64,000 nt of DNA, taken from contig OZ035997.1 of the NCBI GenBank assembly GCA_964035015.1, positions 24,186,834-24,250,833 on the forward strand, written 5' to 3'. A program made the translations under genes and the position numbers. Origin of the DNA: Corallium rubrum (Eukaryota; Cnidaria; Anthozoa; Scleralcyonacea; Coralliidae). This document shows, piece by piece, positions 42,501-54,415 of the stretch (within the stretch, counting starts at the first letter, position 1; every line of letters starts with the position of its first letter). Under the pieces are notes generated by a model that made no database searches, had not been told where the DNA came from, and saw only the letters and a program-made list of their open reading frames with translations.

Positions 42501-45500
42501 GCTTTATATGCTTTACCTGCTTTACCTGCTTTATATGCTTTATATGCTTTATATGCTTTATATGCTTTATATGCTTTATCTGCTTTACCTGCTTTATATG
42601 ATTTACCTGCTTTACCTGCTTTATATGCTTTATCTGCTTTACCTGCTTTATATGCTTTACCTGCTTTATCTGCTTTACCTGCTTTATATGCTTTACCTGC
42701 TTTATATGCTTTATATGCTTTATATGCTTTATATGCTTAATATGCTTTATATGCTTTACCTGCTTTATATGCTTTACCTGCTTTTTATATGCTTTACCTG
42801 CTTTATATGCTTTATCTGCTTTACCTGCTTTATATGCTTTATATGCTTTACCTGCTTTACCTGCTTTATATGCTTTATATGCTTTACCTGCTTTATATGC
42901 TTTACCTGCTTTATATGCTTTACCTGCTTTATATGCTTTATATGCTTTACCTGCTTTATATGCTTTATATGCTTTATATGCTTTATATGCTTTATATGCT
43001 TTACCTGCTTTATATGCTTTACGTGCTTTATATGCTTTATGTGCTTTACCTGCTTTACCTGCTTTATATGCTTTATATGCTTTACCTGCTTTATATGCTT
43101 TACCTGCTTTACCTGCTTTATATGCTTTACCTGATTTATATGCTTTATATGCTTTACCTGCTTTATATGCTTTACCTGCTTTATATGCTTTACCTGCTTT
43201 ATATGCTTTATATGCTTTATATGCTTTATATGCTTTACCTGCTTTATATGCTTCATATGCTTTATATGCTTTATATGCTTTATATGCTTTACCTGCTTTA
43301 TATGCTTTACGTGCTTTATATGCTTTATGTGCTTTACCTGCTTTACCTGCTTTATATGCTTTATATGCTTTACCTGCTTTATATGCTTTACCTGCTTTAC
43401 CTGCTTTATATGCTTTACCTGATTTATATGCTTTATATGCTTTACCTGCTTTATATGCTTTACCTGCTTTATATGCTTTACCTGCTTTATATGCTTTACC
43501 TGCTTTATATGCTTTACCTGCTTTATATGCTTTATATGCTTTACCTGCTTCATATGCTTTACCTGCTTTACCTGCTTTACCTGCTTTATATGCTTTATAT
43601 GCTTTACCTGCTTTACCTGCTTTATATGCTTTATATGCTTTATATGCTTTATCTGCTTTATCTGCTTTATATGCTTTATATGCTTTACCTGCTTTACCTG
43701 CTTTATATGCTTTATATGCTTTACCTGCTTTATATGCTTTACCTGCTTTATATGCTTTATCTGCTTTATATGCATTATATGCTTTACCTGCTTTATCTGC
43801 TTTACCTGCTTTATATATGCTTTACCTGCTTTACCTGCTTTATATGCTTTATATGCTTTACCTGCTTTGTATGCTTTATATGCTTTACCTGCTTTATATG
43901 CTTTACCTGCTTTATATGCTTTACCTGCTTTGTATGCTTTACCTGCTTTATATGCTTTATCTGCTTTACCTGCTTTATATGCTTTACCTGCTTTATATGC
44001 TTTATATGCTTTACCTGCTTTACCTGCTTTATATGCTTTATATGCTTTATATGCTTTATATGCTTTATCTGCTTTACCTGCTTTATATGATTTACCTGCT
44101 TTACCTGCTTTATATGCTTTATATGCTTTACCTGCTTTATATGCTTTATATGCGTTACCTGCTTTATATGCTTTACCTGCTTTATATGCTTTACCTGCTT
44201 TATATGCTTTACCTGCTTTGTATGCTTTACCTGCTTTATATGCTTTATCTGCTTTACCTGCTTTATATGCTTTACCTGCTTTATCTGCTTTACCTGCTTT
44301 ATATGCTTTACCTGCTTTATATGCTTTATATGCTTTATATGCTTTATATGCTTTACCTGCTTTATATGCTTTACCTGCTTTTTATATGCTTTACCTGCTT
44401 TATATGCTTTATCTGCTTTACCTGCTTTATATGCTTTATATGCTTTACCTGCTTTATATGCTTTATATGCTTTACCTGCTTTATATGCTTTATATGCTTT
44501 ACCTGCTTTATATGCTTTACCTGCTTTATATGCTTTACCTGCTTTATATGCTTTATATGCTTTACCTGCTTTATATGCTTTATATGCTTTATATGCTTTA
44601 TATGCTTTATATGCTTTACCTGCTTTATATGCTTTATATGCTTTACCTGCTTTATATGCTTTACCTGCTTTATATGCTTTACCTGCTTTATATGCTTTAC
44701 CTGCTTTATGTTTACTGCTTTATATGCTTTTATATGCTTTACCTGCTTTATATGCTTTACCTGCTTTATATGCTTTACCTGCTTTATATGCTTTACCTGC
44801 TTTATATGCTTTACCTGCTTTTATGCTTTATCTGCTTTACCTGCTTTATATGCTTTACCTGCTTTATATGCTTTACCTGCTTTATATGCTTTACCTGCTT
44901 TATATGCTTTACCTGCTTTATATGCTTTACCTGCTTTATATGCTTTACCTGCTTTATATGCTTTACCTGCTTTATATGCTTTATATGCTTTATGCTTTAT
45001 ATGCTTTATATGCTTTATATGCTTTACATGCTTTATATGCTTTATATGCTTTATATGCTTTATATGCTTTATATGCTTTATATGCTTTATATGCTTTACA
45101 TGCTTTATATGCTTTATATGCTTTACCTGCTTTATATGCTTTATATGCTTTATATGCTTTACCTGCTTTATATGCTTTACCTGCTTTATATGCTTTACTT
45201 TACCTGCTTTATATGCTTTATATGCTTTACCTGCTTTATATGCTTTATATGCTTTATATGCTTTATATGCTTTACCTGCTTTATATGCTTTATATGCTTT
45301 ATATGCTTTACCTGCTTTACCTGCTTTATATGCTTTATATGCTTTATATGCTTTATATGCTTTATCTGCTTTACCTGCTTTATATGATTTACCTGCTTTA
45401 CCTGCTTTATATGCTTTATATGCTTTACCTGCTTTATATGCTTTATATGCGTTACCTGCTTTATATGCTTTACCTGCTTTATATGCTTTACCTGCTTTAT

Positions 45501-46735
45501 CTGCTTTACCTCCTTTATATGCTTTACCTGCTTTATATGCTTTATCTGCTTTACCTGCTTTATATGCTTTACCTGCTTTATCTGCTTTACCTGCTTTATA
45601 TGCTTTACCTGCTTTATATGCTTTATATGCTTTATATGCTTTATATGCTTTACCTGCTTTATATGCTTTACCTGCTTTTTATATGCTTTACCTGCTTTAT
45701 ATGCTTTATCTGCTTTACCTGCTTTATATGCTTTATATGCTTTACCTGCTTTACCTGCTTTATATGCTTTATATGCTTTATATGCTTTACCTGCTTTATA
45801 TGCTTTACCTGCTTTATATGCTTTACCTGCTTTATATGCTTTATATGCTTTACCTGCTTTATATGCTTTATATGCTTTATATGCTTTATATGCTTTATAT
45901 GCTTTACCTGCTTTATATGCTTTATATGCTTTATATGCTTTACCTGCTTTATATGCTTTACGTGCTTTATATGCTTTATGTGCTTTACCTGCTTTACCTG
46001 CTTTATATGCTTTATATGCTTTACCTGCTTTATATGCTTTACCTGCTTTACCTGCTTTACCTGCTTTATATGCTTTACCTGCTTTATATGCTTTATATGC
46101 TTTATATTCTCTACCTGCTTTATATGCTTTACCTGCTTTATATGCTTTATATGCTTTATATTCTCTACCTGCTTTATATGCTTTACCTGCTTTATATGCT
46201 TTATATGCTTTACCTGCTTTATATGCTTTATATGCTTTATATGCTTTACATGCTTTATATGCTTTATATGCTTTATATGCTTTATATGCTTTATATGCTT
46301 TATATGCTTTATATGCTTTACATGCTTTATATGCTTTATATGCTTTACCTGCTTTATATGCTTTGTATGCTTTATACGCTTTACCTGCTTTATATGCTTT
46401 ATACGCTTTATACGCTTTATACGCTTTACCTGCTTTATATGCTTTATATGCTTTATATGCTTTATATGCTTTACATGCTTTATATGCTTTATATGCTTCA
46501 TATGCTTTACCTGCTTTACTTGCTTTACCTGCTTTATATGCTTTATATTCTCTACCTGCTTTATATGCTTTATATGCTTTACCTGCTTTATATGCTTTAT
46601 ATGCTCTACCTGCTTTATATGCTTTATATGCTTTATATGCTTTACCTGCTTTATATGCTTTACCTGCTTTATATGCTTTACCTGCTTTATATGCTTTATA
46701 TACTTTATATGCCTTATCTGCTTTATATGCTTTAT
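39544..46735 (+). repeat. Left arm: array of two 9-bp units
   Basis: About 800 units of TTTATATGC (A) and TTTACCTGC (B), mixed irregularly, with rare variants (TTTATCTGC, TTTACGTGC, TTTACATGC, TTTAATTGC). A and B differ by TA versus CC only. Larger copies are superimposed, for example a 333-bp block duplicated in tandem (39691 and 40024). The array is open in five of six frames because 9 is a multiple of 3. Confidence 0.97.
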
Positions 46736-46769
46736 ATATCAGGCTTTATCATGCTTGTTGTGCTTTATG

Positions 46770-46978
46770 TGATAGTTCAAACACAAGGAAGAGCATTTCA
46801 TCCGATATCCAAACACCTCTAAGTTGGTTAAAAAACTTGGCCTAAGGCCTCGTTTTTCAACCCACTTCTTGGGTTTGGTTATCGGATGAAACACTCTTTC
46901 GAGTGTTTGATATGTTGCTTCTCAGACGAATCAGTGTTTAAAGAGAAAATCAAGGTAAAAGTTGGCTTAATTTATGTA
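46770..46978 (-). repeat. Dispersed ~300-bp repeat family, copy 3 (left of centre)
   Basis: Reverse complement of 47494-47705 with few differences. Contains GTTTGAACTATCACATAAAGC, GGATATCGGATGAAA and TTGAAAAACGAGGCCTTAGG. Confidence 0.85.
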
Positions 46979-47493
46979 ATAAGTGATATTGGGCATTTCA
47001 CTCGATTACATAGCATGTTCTAAGGATTTTTGGGTGAAGGAAAATTCGAGTGTAGAATATCTACATTTTAAGACCAAACCGGATCCAGTTGCGAAAAATG
47101 CAACTACACAGGCCTTCCGGCAGGAATTGAACCCACGACCTTGCGATTCTAGTGCAATGCTCTGACCACTGAGCCACGGAGGGCGTTGCCGAGAGCTTGA
47201 TCGCGAGTTCTGTATATATAATAAGGTGGTAATGCCAGGAGAGAATTGGGTATATTATAAGTGATATTGGGCATTTCACTCGATTACATAGCATGTTCTA
47301 AGGATTTTTGGGTGAAGGAAAATTCGAGTGTAGAATATATAAATTTTAAGACCAAACCGGTTATGTAAGTTGCTTCCTCCGATATCCAAACCTCCATGAT
47401 ACGTAATTCATAATTCTCAAACTCATTAGTAATTCATAACATAAAAACAAAGGAAATCAGTACCGAGAATGGAGGTTTGGATATCCGAGGAAG
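46979..47493. other. Central spacer of the palindrome
   Basis: Non-mirrored ~515 bp. Contains a direct repeat of ~110 bp (46982-47090 and 47258-47360, both with GTGATATTGGGCATTTCACT) around a tRNA-like sequence. Confidence 0.8.
47111..47184 (-). tRNA. tRNA-like relic in the palindrome centre
   Basis: Minus strand: acceptor CCCTCCG/CGGAAGG pairs at 6 of 7 positions, D arm GCTC/GAGC, loop CTAGAAT (anticodon AGA), T loop TTCAATT. A true tRNA-Ser would need a long variable arm, which is absent, so this is more likely a tRNA-derived repeat or pseudogene. Confidence 0.4.
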
Positions 47494-47705
47494 CAACTTA
47501 CATAAATTAAGCCAACTTTCACCTTGATTTTCTCTTTGAACACTGATTCGTCTGAGAAGCAACATATCAAACACTCGAAAGAGTGTTTCATCCGATAACC
47601 AAACCCAAGAAGTGGGTTGAAAAACGAGGCCTTAGGTCAAGTTTTTTAACCAACTTAGAGGTGTTTGGATATCGGATGAAATGTTCTTCCTCGTGTTTGA
47701 ACTAT
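47400..47705 (+). repeat. Dispersed ~300-bp repeat family, copy 4 (right of centre)
   Basis: Full-length copy: TCAAACTCATTAGTAATTCA, AAGGAAATCAGTACCGAG, TTACATAAATTAAGCCAACT, then the hairpin core, ending GAACTATCACATAAAGCACA directly before the right array. Confidence 0.85.
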
Positions 47706-47739
47706 CACATAAAGCACAAGCATGAAAAAGCCTGATATA

Positions 47740-50700
47740 TAAAGCAGATAAAGCATATAAAGCAGGTAAAGCATATAAAGCATATAAAGCATATAAAGCA
47801 GGTAAAGCATATAAAGCATATAAAGCATATAAAGCATATAAAGCAGATAAAGCATATAAAGCATATAAAGCATATAAAGCATATAAAGCATATAAAGCAT
47901 ATAAAGCATATAAAGCAGGTAAAGCAGGTAAAGCATATAAAGCATATAAAGCAGGTAAAGCATATAAAGCAGGTGAAGCATATAAAGCATATAAAAGCAT
48001 ATAAAGCAGGTAAAACATATAAAGCATATAAAGCATATAAAGCAGGTAAAGCATATAAAGCATATAAAGCATATAAAGCATATAAAGCATATAAAGCATA
48101 TAAAGCATATAAAGCATATAAAGCATATAAAGCATATAAAGCATATAAAGCATATTAAGCATATAAAGCAGGTAAAGCAGGTAAAGCAGGTAAAGCAGGT
48201 AAAGCAGGTAAAGCATATAAAGCATATAAAGCAGGTAAAGCATATAAAGCATATAAAGCAGGTAAAGCATATAAAGCATATAAAGCAGGTAAAGCATATA
48301 AAGCAGGTAAAGCAGGTAAAGCATATAAAGCATATAAAGCAGGTAAAGCATATAAAGCATATAAAGCATATAAAGCAGGTAAAGCATATAAAGCATATAA
48401 AGTTTATAAAGCATATAAAAAAAAAAGCAGGTAAAGCATATAAACATATAAAGCATATAAAGCAGGTAAAGCATATAAAGCAGGTAAAGCATATAAAGCA
48501 GGTAAAGCAATATAAAGCAGGTAAAGCATATAAAGCAGGTAAAGCATATAAAGCATATAAAGCATATAAAGCATATAAAGCATATAAAGCATATAAAGCA
48601 GGTAAAGCATATAAAAACATAAAGTAGGTAACATATAAAGCAGGTAAAGCATATAAAGCATATAAAGCATAAAAAGCATATAAAAGCATATAAAGCATAT
48701 TAAGCATATAAAGCAGGTAAAGCAGGTAAAGCAGGTAAAGCAGGTAAAGCATATAAAGCATATAAAGCAGGTTATAAAGTATATAAAGCATATAAAGCAT
48801 ATAAAGCATATAAAGCATATAAAGCAGGTAAAGCATATAAAGCATATAAAGCATATAAAGCAGATAAAGCATATAAAGCATATAAAGCATATAAAGCATA
48901 TAAAGCATATAAAGCATATAAAGCAGATAAAGCATATAAAGCATATAAAAGCAGGTAAAGCATATAAAAAGCATATAAAGCAGGTAAAGCATATAAAGCA
49001 TATAAAAGTATAAAAGCAGGTAAAGCATATAAAGCATATAAAGCATATAAAGCATATAAAAGCATATAAAGACATATAAAGGTAAAGCATATAAAGCATA
49101 TAAAGCATAACAGATATAAAGCATATAAAGCATATAAAGCATATAAAAAAAGCATATAAAGCATATATAAAGCAAAATGCTATATAAAGCATATAAAGCC
49201 CATATAATAAACATATAAAACATATAAAGAAGACATATAAAAACATATAAAGCATATAAAGCATATAAAGCAGGTAAAGCAGGTAAAGCAGGTAAAGCAT
49301 ATAAGAAAAGCATATAAAGCATATAAAGCATATAAAAGCATATAAAGCATATAAAGCAGAATTAAAGCATATAAAGCATAAAGCATATAAAGCAGGTAAA
49401 GCATATAAAGCATATAAAGCAGTAAAGTATATAAAACATATAAAGCATATAAAGTAGGTGCATATAAAGCATATAAAGCATATAAAGCATATAAGCATAT
49501 AAAAGCAGGTAAAGCATATAAAGCATATAAACATATAAAGCATATAAAGCATATAAAGCATATAGAAAGCATATAAAGCATATAAAGCATATAAAAGCAG
49601 GTAAAGCATATAAAGCAGGTAAAGCATATAAAGCATATAAAGCATATAAAGCATATAAAGCATATAAAGCATATAAAGCATATAAAGCAGGTAAAGCATA
49701 TAAAGCAGGTAAAGCATATAAAGCAGGTAAAGCATATAAAGCATATAAAGCATATAAAGCAGATAAAGCATATAAAGCAGGTAAAGCATACAAAGCATAT
49801 AAAGCAGGTAAAGCATATAAAGCAGGTAAAGCATATAAAGCATATAAAGCATATAAAGCATATAAAACATATAAAGCATATAAAGCAGTTAAAGCATATA
49901 AAGTATATAAAGCATATAAAGCAGGTAAAGCATATAAAGCAGGTAAAGCATATAAAGCATATAAAGCATATAAAGCATATAAAGCATATAAAGCATATAA
50001 AGCAGGTAAAGCATATAAAGCATATAAAGCATATAAAGCAGGTAAAGCATATAAAGCATATAAAGCAGGTAAAGCATATAAAGCATATAAAGCATATAAA
50101 GCAGGTAAAGCAGGTAAAGCATATAAAGCAGGTAAAGCATATAAAGCAGGTAAAGCATATAAAGCATATAAAGCATATAAAGCATATAAAGCATATAAAG
50201 CATATAAAGCATATAAAGCATATAAAGCATATAAAGCATATAAAGCAGGTAAAGCATATAAAGCATATAAAGCATATAAAGCATATAAAGCATATAAAGC
50301 ATATAAAGCATATAAAGCATATAAAGCATATAAAGCAGGTAAAGCATATAAAGCATATAAAGCAGGTAAAGCATATAAAGCAGGTAAAGCATATAAAGCA
50401 TATAAACATACTTTATATAAAGCATATAAACATATAAAGCAGGTAAAGCATAAAGCAGGTAAAGTTATATAAAGCATATAAAGCATATAAAGCAGGTAAA
50501 GCATATAAAGCATATAAAGCATATAAAGCATATATATAAAGCATATAAAGCATATAAAGCAGGTAAAGCATATAAAGCATATAAAGCATATAAAATATAT
50601 AAAGCATATAAAGCATATAAAGCATATAAACAGGTAAAAAAGTATATAAAGCAGATATAAACATATAAACATATAAAGCATACAAAGCATATAAACATAT

Positions 50701-53700
50701 AAAGCATATAAAGCATATAAAGCATAATTAAAGCAGGTAAAGCAGGTAAAGCATATATAAAGCATATAAAGCAGGTAAGCAGGTAAAGCATATAAAGCAT
50801 ATAAAGCATAAAGCAGGTAAAGCATATAAAGCAGGTAAAGCATATAAAGCAGGTAAAGCATATAAAGCATATAAAGCATATAAAGCATATAAAGCATATA
50901 AAGCATATAAAGCAGGTAAAGCATATAAAGCAGGTAAAGCATATAAAGCATATAAAGCATATAAAGCAGGTAAAGCATATAAAGCATATAAAGCATATAA
51001 AGCATATAAAGCATATAAAGCAGGTAAAGGTAAAGCATATAAAGCATATAAAGCATATAAAGCAGGTAAAGCATATAAAGCAGGTAAAACATATAAAAGC
51101 AGGTAAAGCATATAAAGCAGGTAAAGCATATAAAGCATATAAAGCATATAAAGCATATATAAAGCAGGTAAAGCATATAAAGCAGGTAAAGCATATAAAG
51201 CAGGTAAAGCATATAAAGCATATAAAGCATATAAAGCATATAAAGCATATAAAGCATATAAAGCAGGTAAAGCATATAAAGCATATAAAGCATATAAAGC
51301 AGGTAAAGCATATAAAGCATATAAAGCAGGTAAAGCATATAAAGCAGGTAAAGCATATAAAGCAGGTAAAGCATATAAAGCATATAAAGCAGGTAAAGCA
51401 TATAAAGCATATAAAGCATATAAAGCAGGTAAAGCATATAAAGCATATAAAGCATATAAAGCATATAAAGCAGGTAAAGCATATAAAGCATATAAAGCAT
51501 ATAAAGCATATAAAGCATATAAAGCATATAAAGCAGGTAAAGCATATAAAGCAGGTAAAGCATATAAAGCAGGTAAAGCATATAAAGCATATAAAGCATA
51601 TAAAGCATATAAAGCATATAAAGCATATAAAGCATATAAAGCAGGTAAAGCATATAAAGCAGGTAAAGCATATAAAGCAGGTAAAGCATATAAAGCATAT
51701 AAAGCATATAAAGCATATAAAGCATATAAAGCATATAAAGCATATAAAGCAGGTAAAGCATATAAAGCAGGTAAAGCATATAAAGCAGGTAAAGCATATA
51801 AAGCATATAAAGCAGGTAAAGCATATAAAGCAGGTAAAGCATATAAAGCATATAAAGCATATAAAGCAGGTAAAGCATATAAAGCATATAAAGCAGGTAA
51901 AGCATATAAAGCATATAAAGCATATAAAGCATATAAAGCATATAAAGCAGGTAAAGCAGGTAAAGCATATATAAAGCAGATAAAGCATATAAAGCAGGTA
52001 AAGCATATAAAGCAGGTAAAGCATATAAAGCAGGTAAAACATATAAAGCAGATAAAGCATATAAAGCAGGTAAAGCATATAAAGCACGTAACGCATATAA
52101 AGCAGATAAAGCATATAAAGCAGGTAAAGCATATAAAGCAGATAAAGCATATAAAGCAGGTAAAGCATATAAAGCAGGTAAAGCATATAAAGCAGGTAAA
52201 GCATATAAAGCAGGTAAAGCATATAAAGCAGGTAAAGCATATAAAGCAGGTAAAGCATATAAAGCAGGTAAAGCATATAAAGCAGGTAAAGCATATAAAG
52301 CAGATAAAGCAGGTAAAGCATATAAAGCAGGTAAAGCATATAAAGCAGGTAAAGCATATAAAGCAGGTAAAGCATATAAAGCAGGTAAAGCATATAAAGC
52401 AGGTAAAGCATATAAAGCAGGTAAAGCATATAAAGCAGGTAAAGCATATAAAGCAGGTAAAGCATATAAAGCAGGTAAAGCATATAAAGCAGGTAAAGCA
52501 TATAAAGCAGGTAAAGCATATAAAGCAGGTAAAGCATATAAAGCATATAAAGCAGGTAAAGCATATAAAGCAGGTAAAGCATATAAAGCATATAAAGCAG
52601 GTAAAGCATATAAAGCATATAAAGCAGGTAAAGCATATAAAGCAGGTAAAGCATATAAAGCATATAAAGCAGGTAAAGCATATAAAGCAGGTAAAGCATA
52701 TAAAGCATATAAAGCATATAAAGCATATAAAGCATATAAAGCAGGTAAAGCATATAAAGCAGGTAAAGCATATAAAGCATATAAAGCATATAAAGCATAT
52801 AAAGCAGGTAAAGCATATAAAGCAGGTAAAGCATATAACGCAGGTAAAGCATATAAAGCATATAAAGCAGGTAAAGCATATAAAGCAGGTAAAGCATATA
52901 AAGCAGGTAAAGCATATAAAGCAGGTAAAGCATATAAAGCATATAAAGCAGGTAAAGCATATAAAGCAGGTAAAGCATATAAAGCATATAAGCAGGTAAA
53001 GCATATAAAGCATATAAAGCAGGTAAAGCAGGTAAAGCATATAAAGCAGGTAAAGCAGATAAAGCATATAAAGCAGGTAAAGCATATAAAGCAGGTAAAG
53101 CATATAAAGCATATAAAGCAGGTAAAGCATATAAAGGAGGTAAAGCATATAAAGCATATAAAGCATATAAAGCAGGTAAAGCATATAAAGCAGGTAAAGC
53201 ATATAAAGCAGGTAAAGCATATAAAGCATATAAAGCAGGTAAAGCATATAAAGCAGGTAAAGCATATAAAGCAGGTAAAGCATATAAAGCATATAAAGCA
53301 GGTAAAGCATATAAAGCAGGTAAAGCATATAAAGCATATAAAGCAGGTAAAGCATATAAAGCAGGTAAAGCATATAAAGCAGGTAAAGCATATAAAGCAG
53401 GTAAAGCATATAAAGCATATAAAGCAGGTAAAGCATATAAAGCATATAAAGCAGGTAAAGCAGGTAAAGCATATAAAGCAGGTAAAGCAGATAAAGCATA
53501 TAAAGCAGGTAAAGCATATAAAGCAGGTAAAGCATATAAAGCATATAAAGCAGGTAAAGCATATAAAGCAGGTAAAGCATATAAAGCATATAAAGCATAT
53601 AAAGCATATAAAGCATATAAAGCAGGTAAAGCATATAAAGCAGGTAAAGCATATAAAGCAGGTAAAGCATATAAAGCATATAAAGCAGGTAAAGCATATA

Positions 53701-54160
53701 AAGCAGGTAAAGCATATAAAGCATATAAAGCAGGTAAAGCATATAAAGCAGGTAAAGCATATAAAGCATATAAAGCAGGTAAAGCATATAAAGCATATAA
53801 AGCAGGTAAAGCATATAAAGCAGGTAAAGCAGATAAAGCATATAAAGCAGGTAAAGCATATAGAGCAGGTAAAGCATATAAAGCATATAAAGCAGGTAAA
53901 GCATATAAAGCAGGTAAAGCATATAAAGCATATAAATCAGGTAAAGCATATAAAGCAGGTAAAGCATATAAAGCATATAAATCAGGTAAAGCATATAAAG
54001 CATATAAAGCAGGTAAAGCATATAAAGCAGGTAAAGCATATAAAGCATATAAAGCAGGTAAAGCATATAAAGCATATAAAGCAGGTAAAGCATATAAAGC
54101 ATATAAAGCAGATAAAGCAGGTAAAGCATATAAAGCAGGTAAAGTAGATAAAGCATGGAA
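47740..54160 (-). repeat. Right arm: array of two 9-bp units (inverted)
   Basis: About 700 units; on the plus strand GCATATAAA (A) and GCAGGTAAA (B). Between about 48400 and 50760 there are many 1-5 nt indels that break the 9-bp register. From about 52140 to 52540 the array is a near-perfect AB 18-bp dimer. The unit order is not the mirror image of the left arm. Confidence 0.97.
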
Positions 54161-54305
54161 AGAATAAAGTATAAGTTGTAACAACTATAATGTAAGTACC
54201 ACTATATGTCATAATGTAAGTACCACTATATGTCATAAGCGTATACTATTAAATATATATATAACCACTATATGTACCCTAACATGAAGTACCAACCTGT
54301 GAGCG

Positions 54306-54415
54306 AAAGAGACCACGTGGTGAGTGAAAAGCAACATGGCGGACAAGAAGAAGTTTGATTTGATGGCGCTGAAGATCCGAAATTGATGCGGTAAACTTGT
54401 GAATAAGACATAATC
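54306..54415 (+). promoter_or_regulatory. Likely SDAD1 promoter/5' UTR
   Basis: The 110 bp between the palindrome's target repeat and the SDAD1 ATG hold CACGTG (54314-54319) and AACATGGCGGAC (54334-54345), a good match to the YY1 consensus often overlapping housekeeping start sites. If transcription starts upstream, the ATG at 54336 opens a 16-codon uORF ending at 54386. Confidence 0.45.

Larger units (their letters stand above)
39431..54297. mobile_element. 14.9-kb palindromic satellite element with 8-bp flanking repeat
   Basis: Both ends read GGT(A/T)GGTACTTCATG inward, and the first ~120 bp of the two ends are nearly identical, including two copies of GACATATAGTGGTACTTACA. Immediately outside are identical 8-bp direct repeats TGTGAGCG (39423-39430 and 54298-54305), as expected for a target duplication of hAT- or P-like size. 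Inside are two oppositely oriented arrays of 9-bp units and a ~0.9-kb centre made of an inverted pair of dispersed repeats around a tRNA-like spacer. There is no transposase. It lies between the divergent DHRSX and SDAD1 genes. Confidence 0.75.

Noticed and set aside
39544..46822. Open frames of 400-1,001 codons with MLYLLY, ALYALP and ICFTCF repeats
   Set aside because: They arise because the 9-bp unit has no stop codon in five frames; several frames are open over the same DNA, and there is no conserved start, domain or codon signal.
39544..54160. CRISPR-like array
   Set aside because: There are no spacers; units are contiguous 9-mers in a eukaryotic genome.
47632..54236. Minus- and plus-strand open frames of up to 1,239 codons in the right array (and KHIKQV-type frames)
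   Set aside because: Same cause as in the left array; frame changes coincide with indels in the repeat, not with gene structure.
39431..54297. Pure assembly or hairpin-read artefact as explanation for the palindrome
   Set aside because: Not fully excluded, but the two arms differ in unit order and in indels, and the outer 8-bp direct repeat is not expected from a folded-read artefact.
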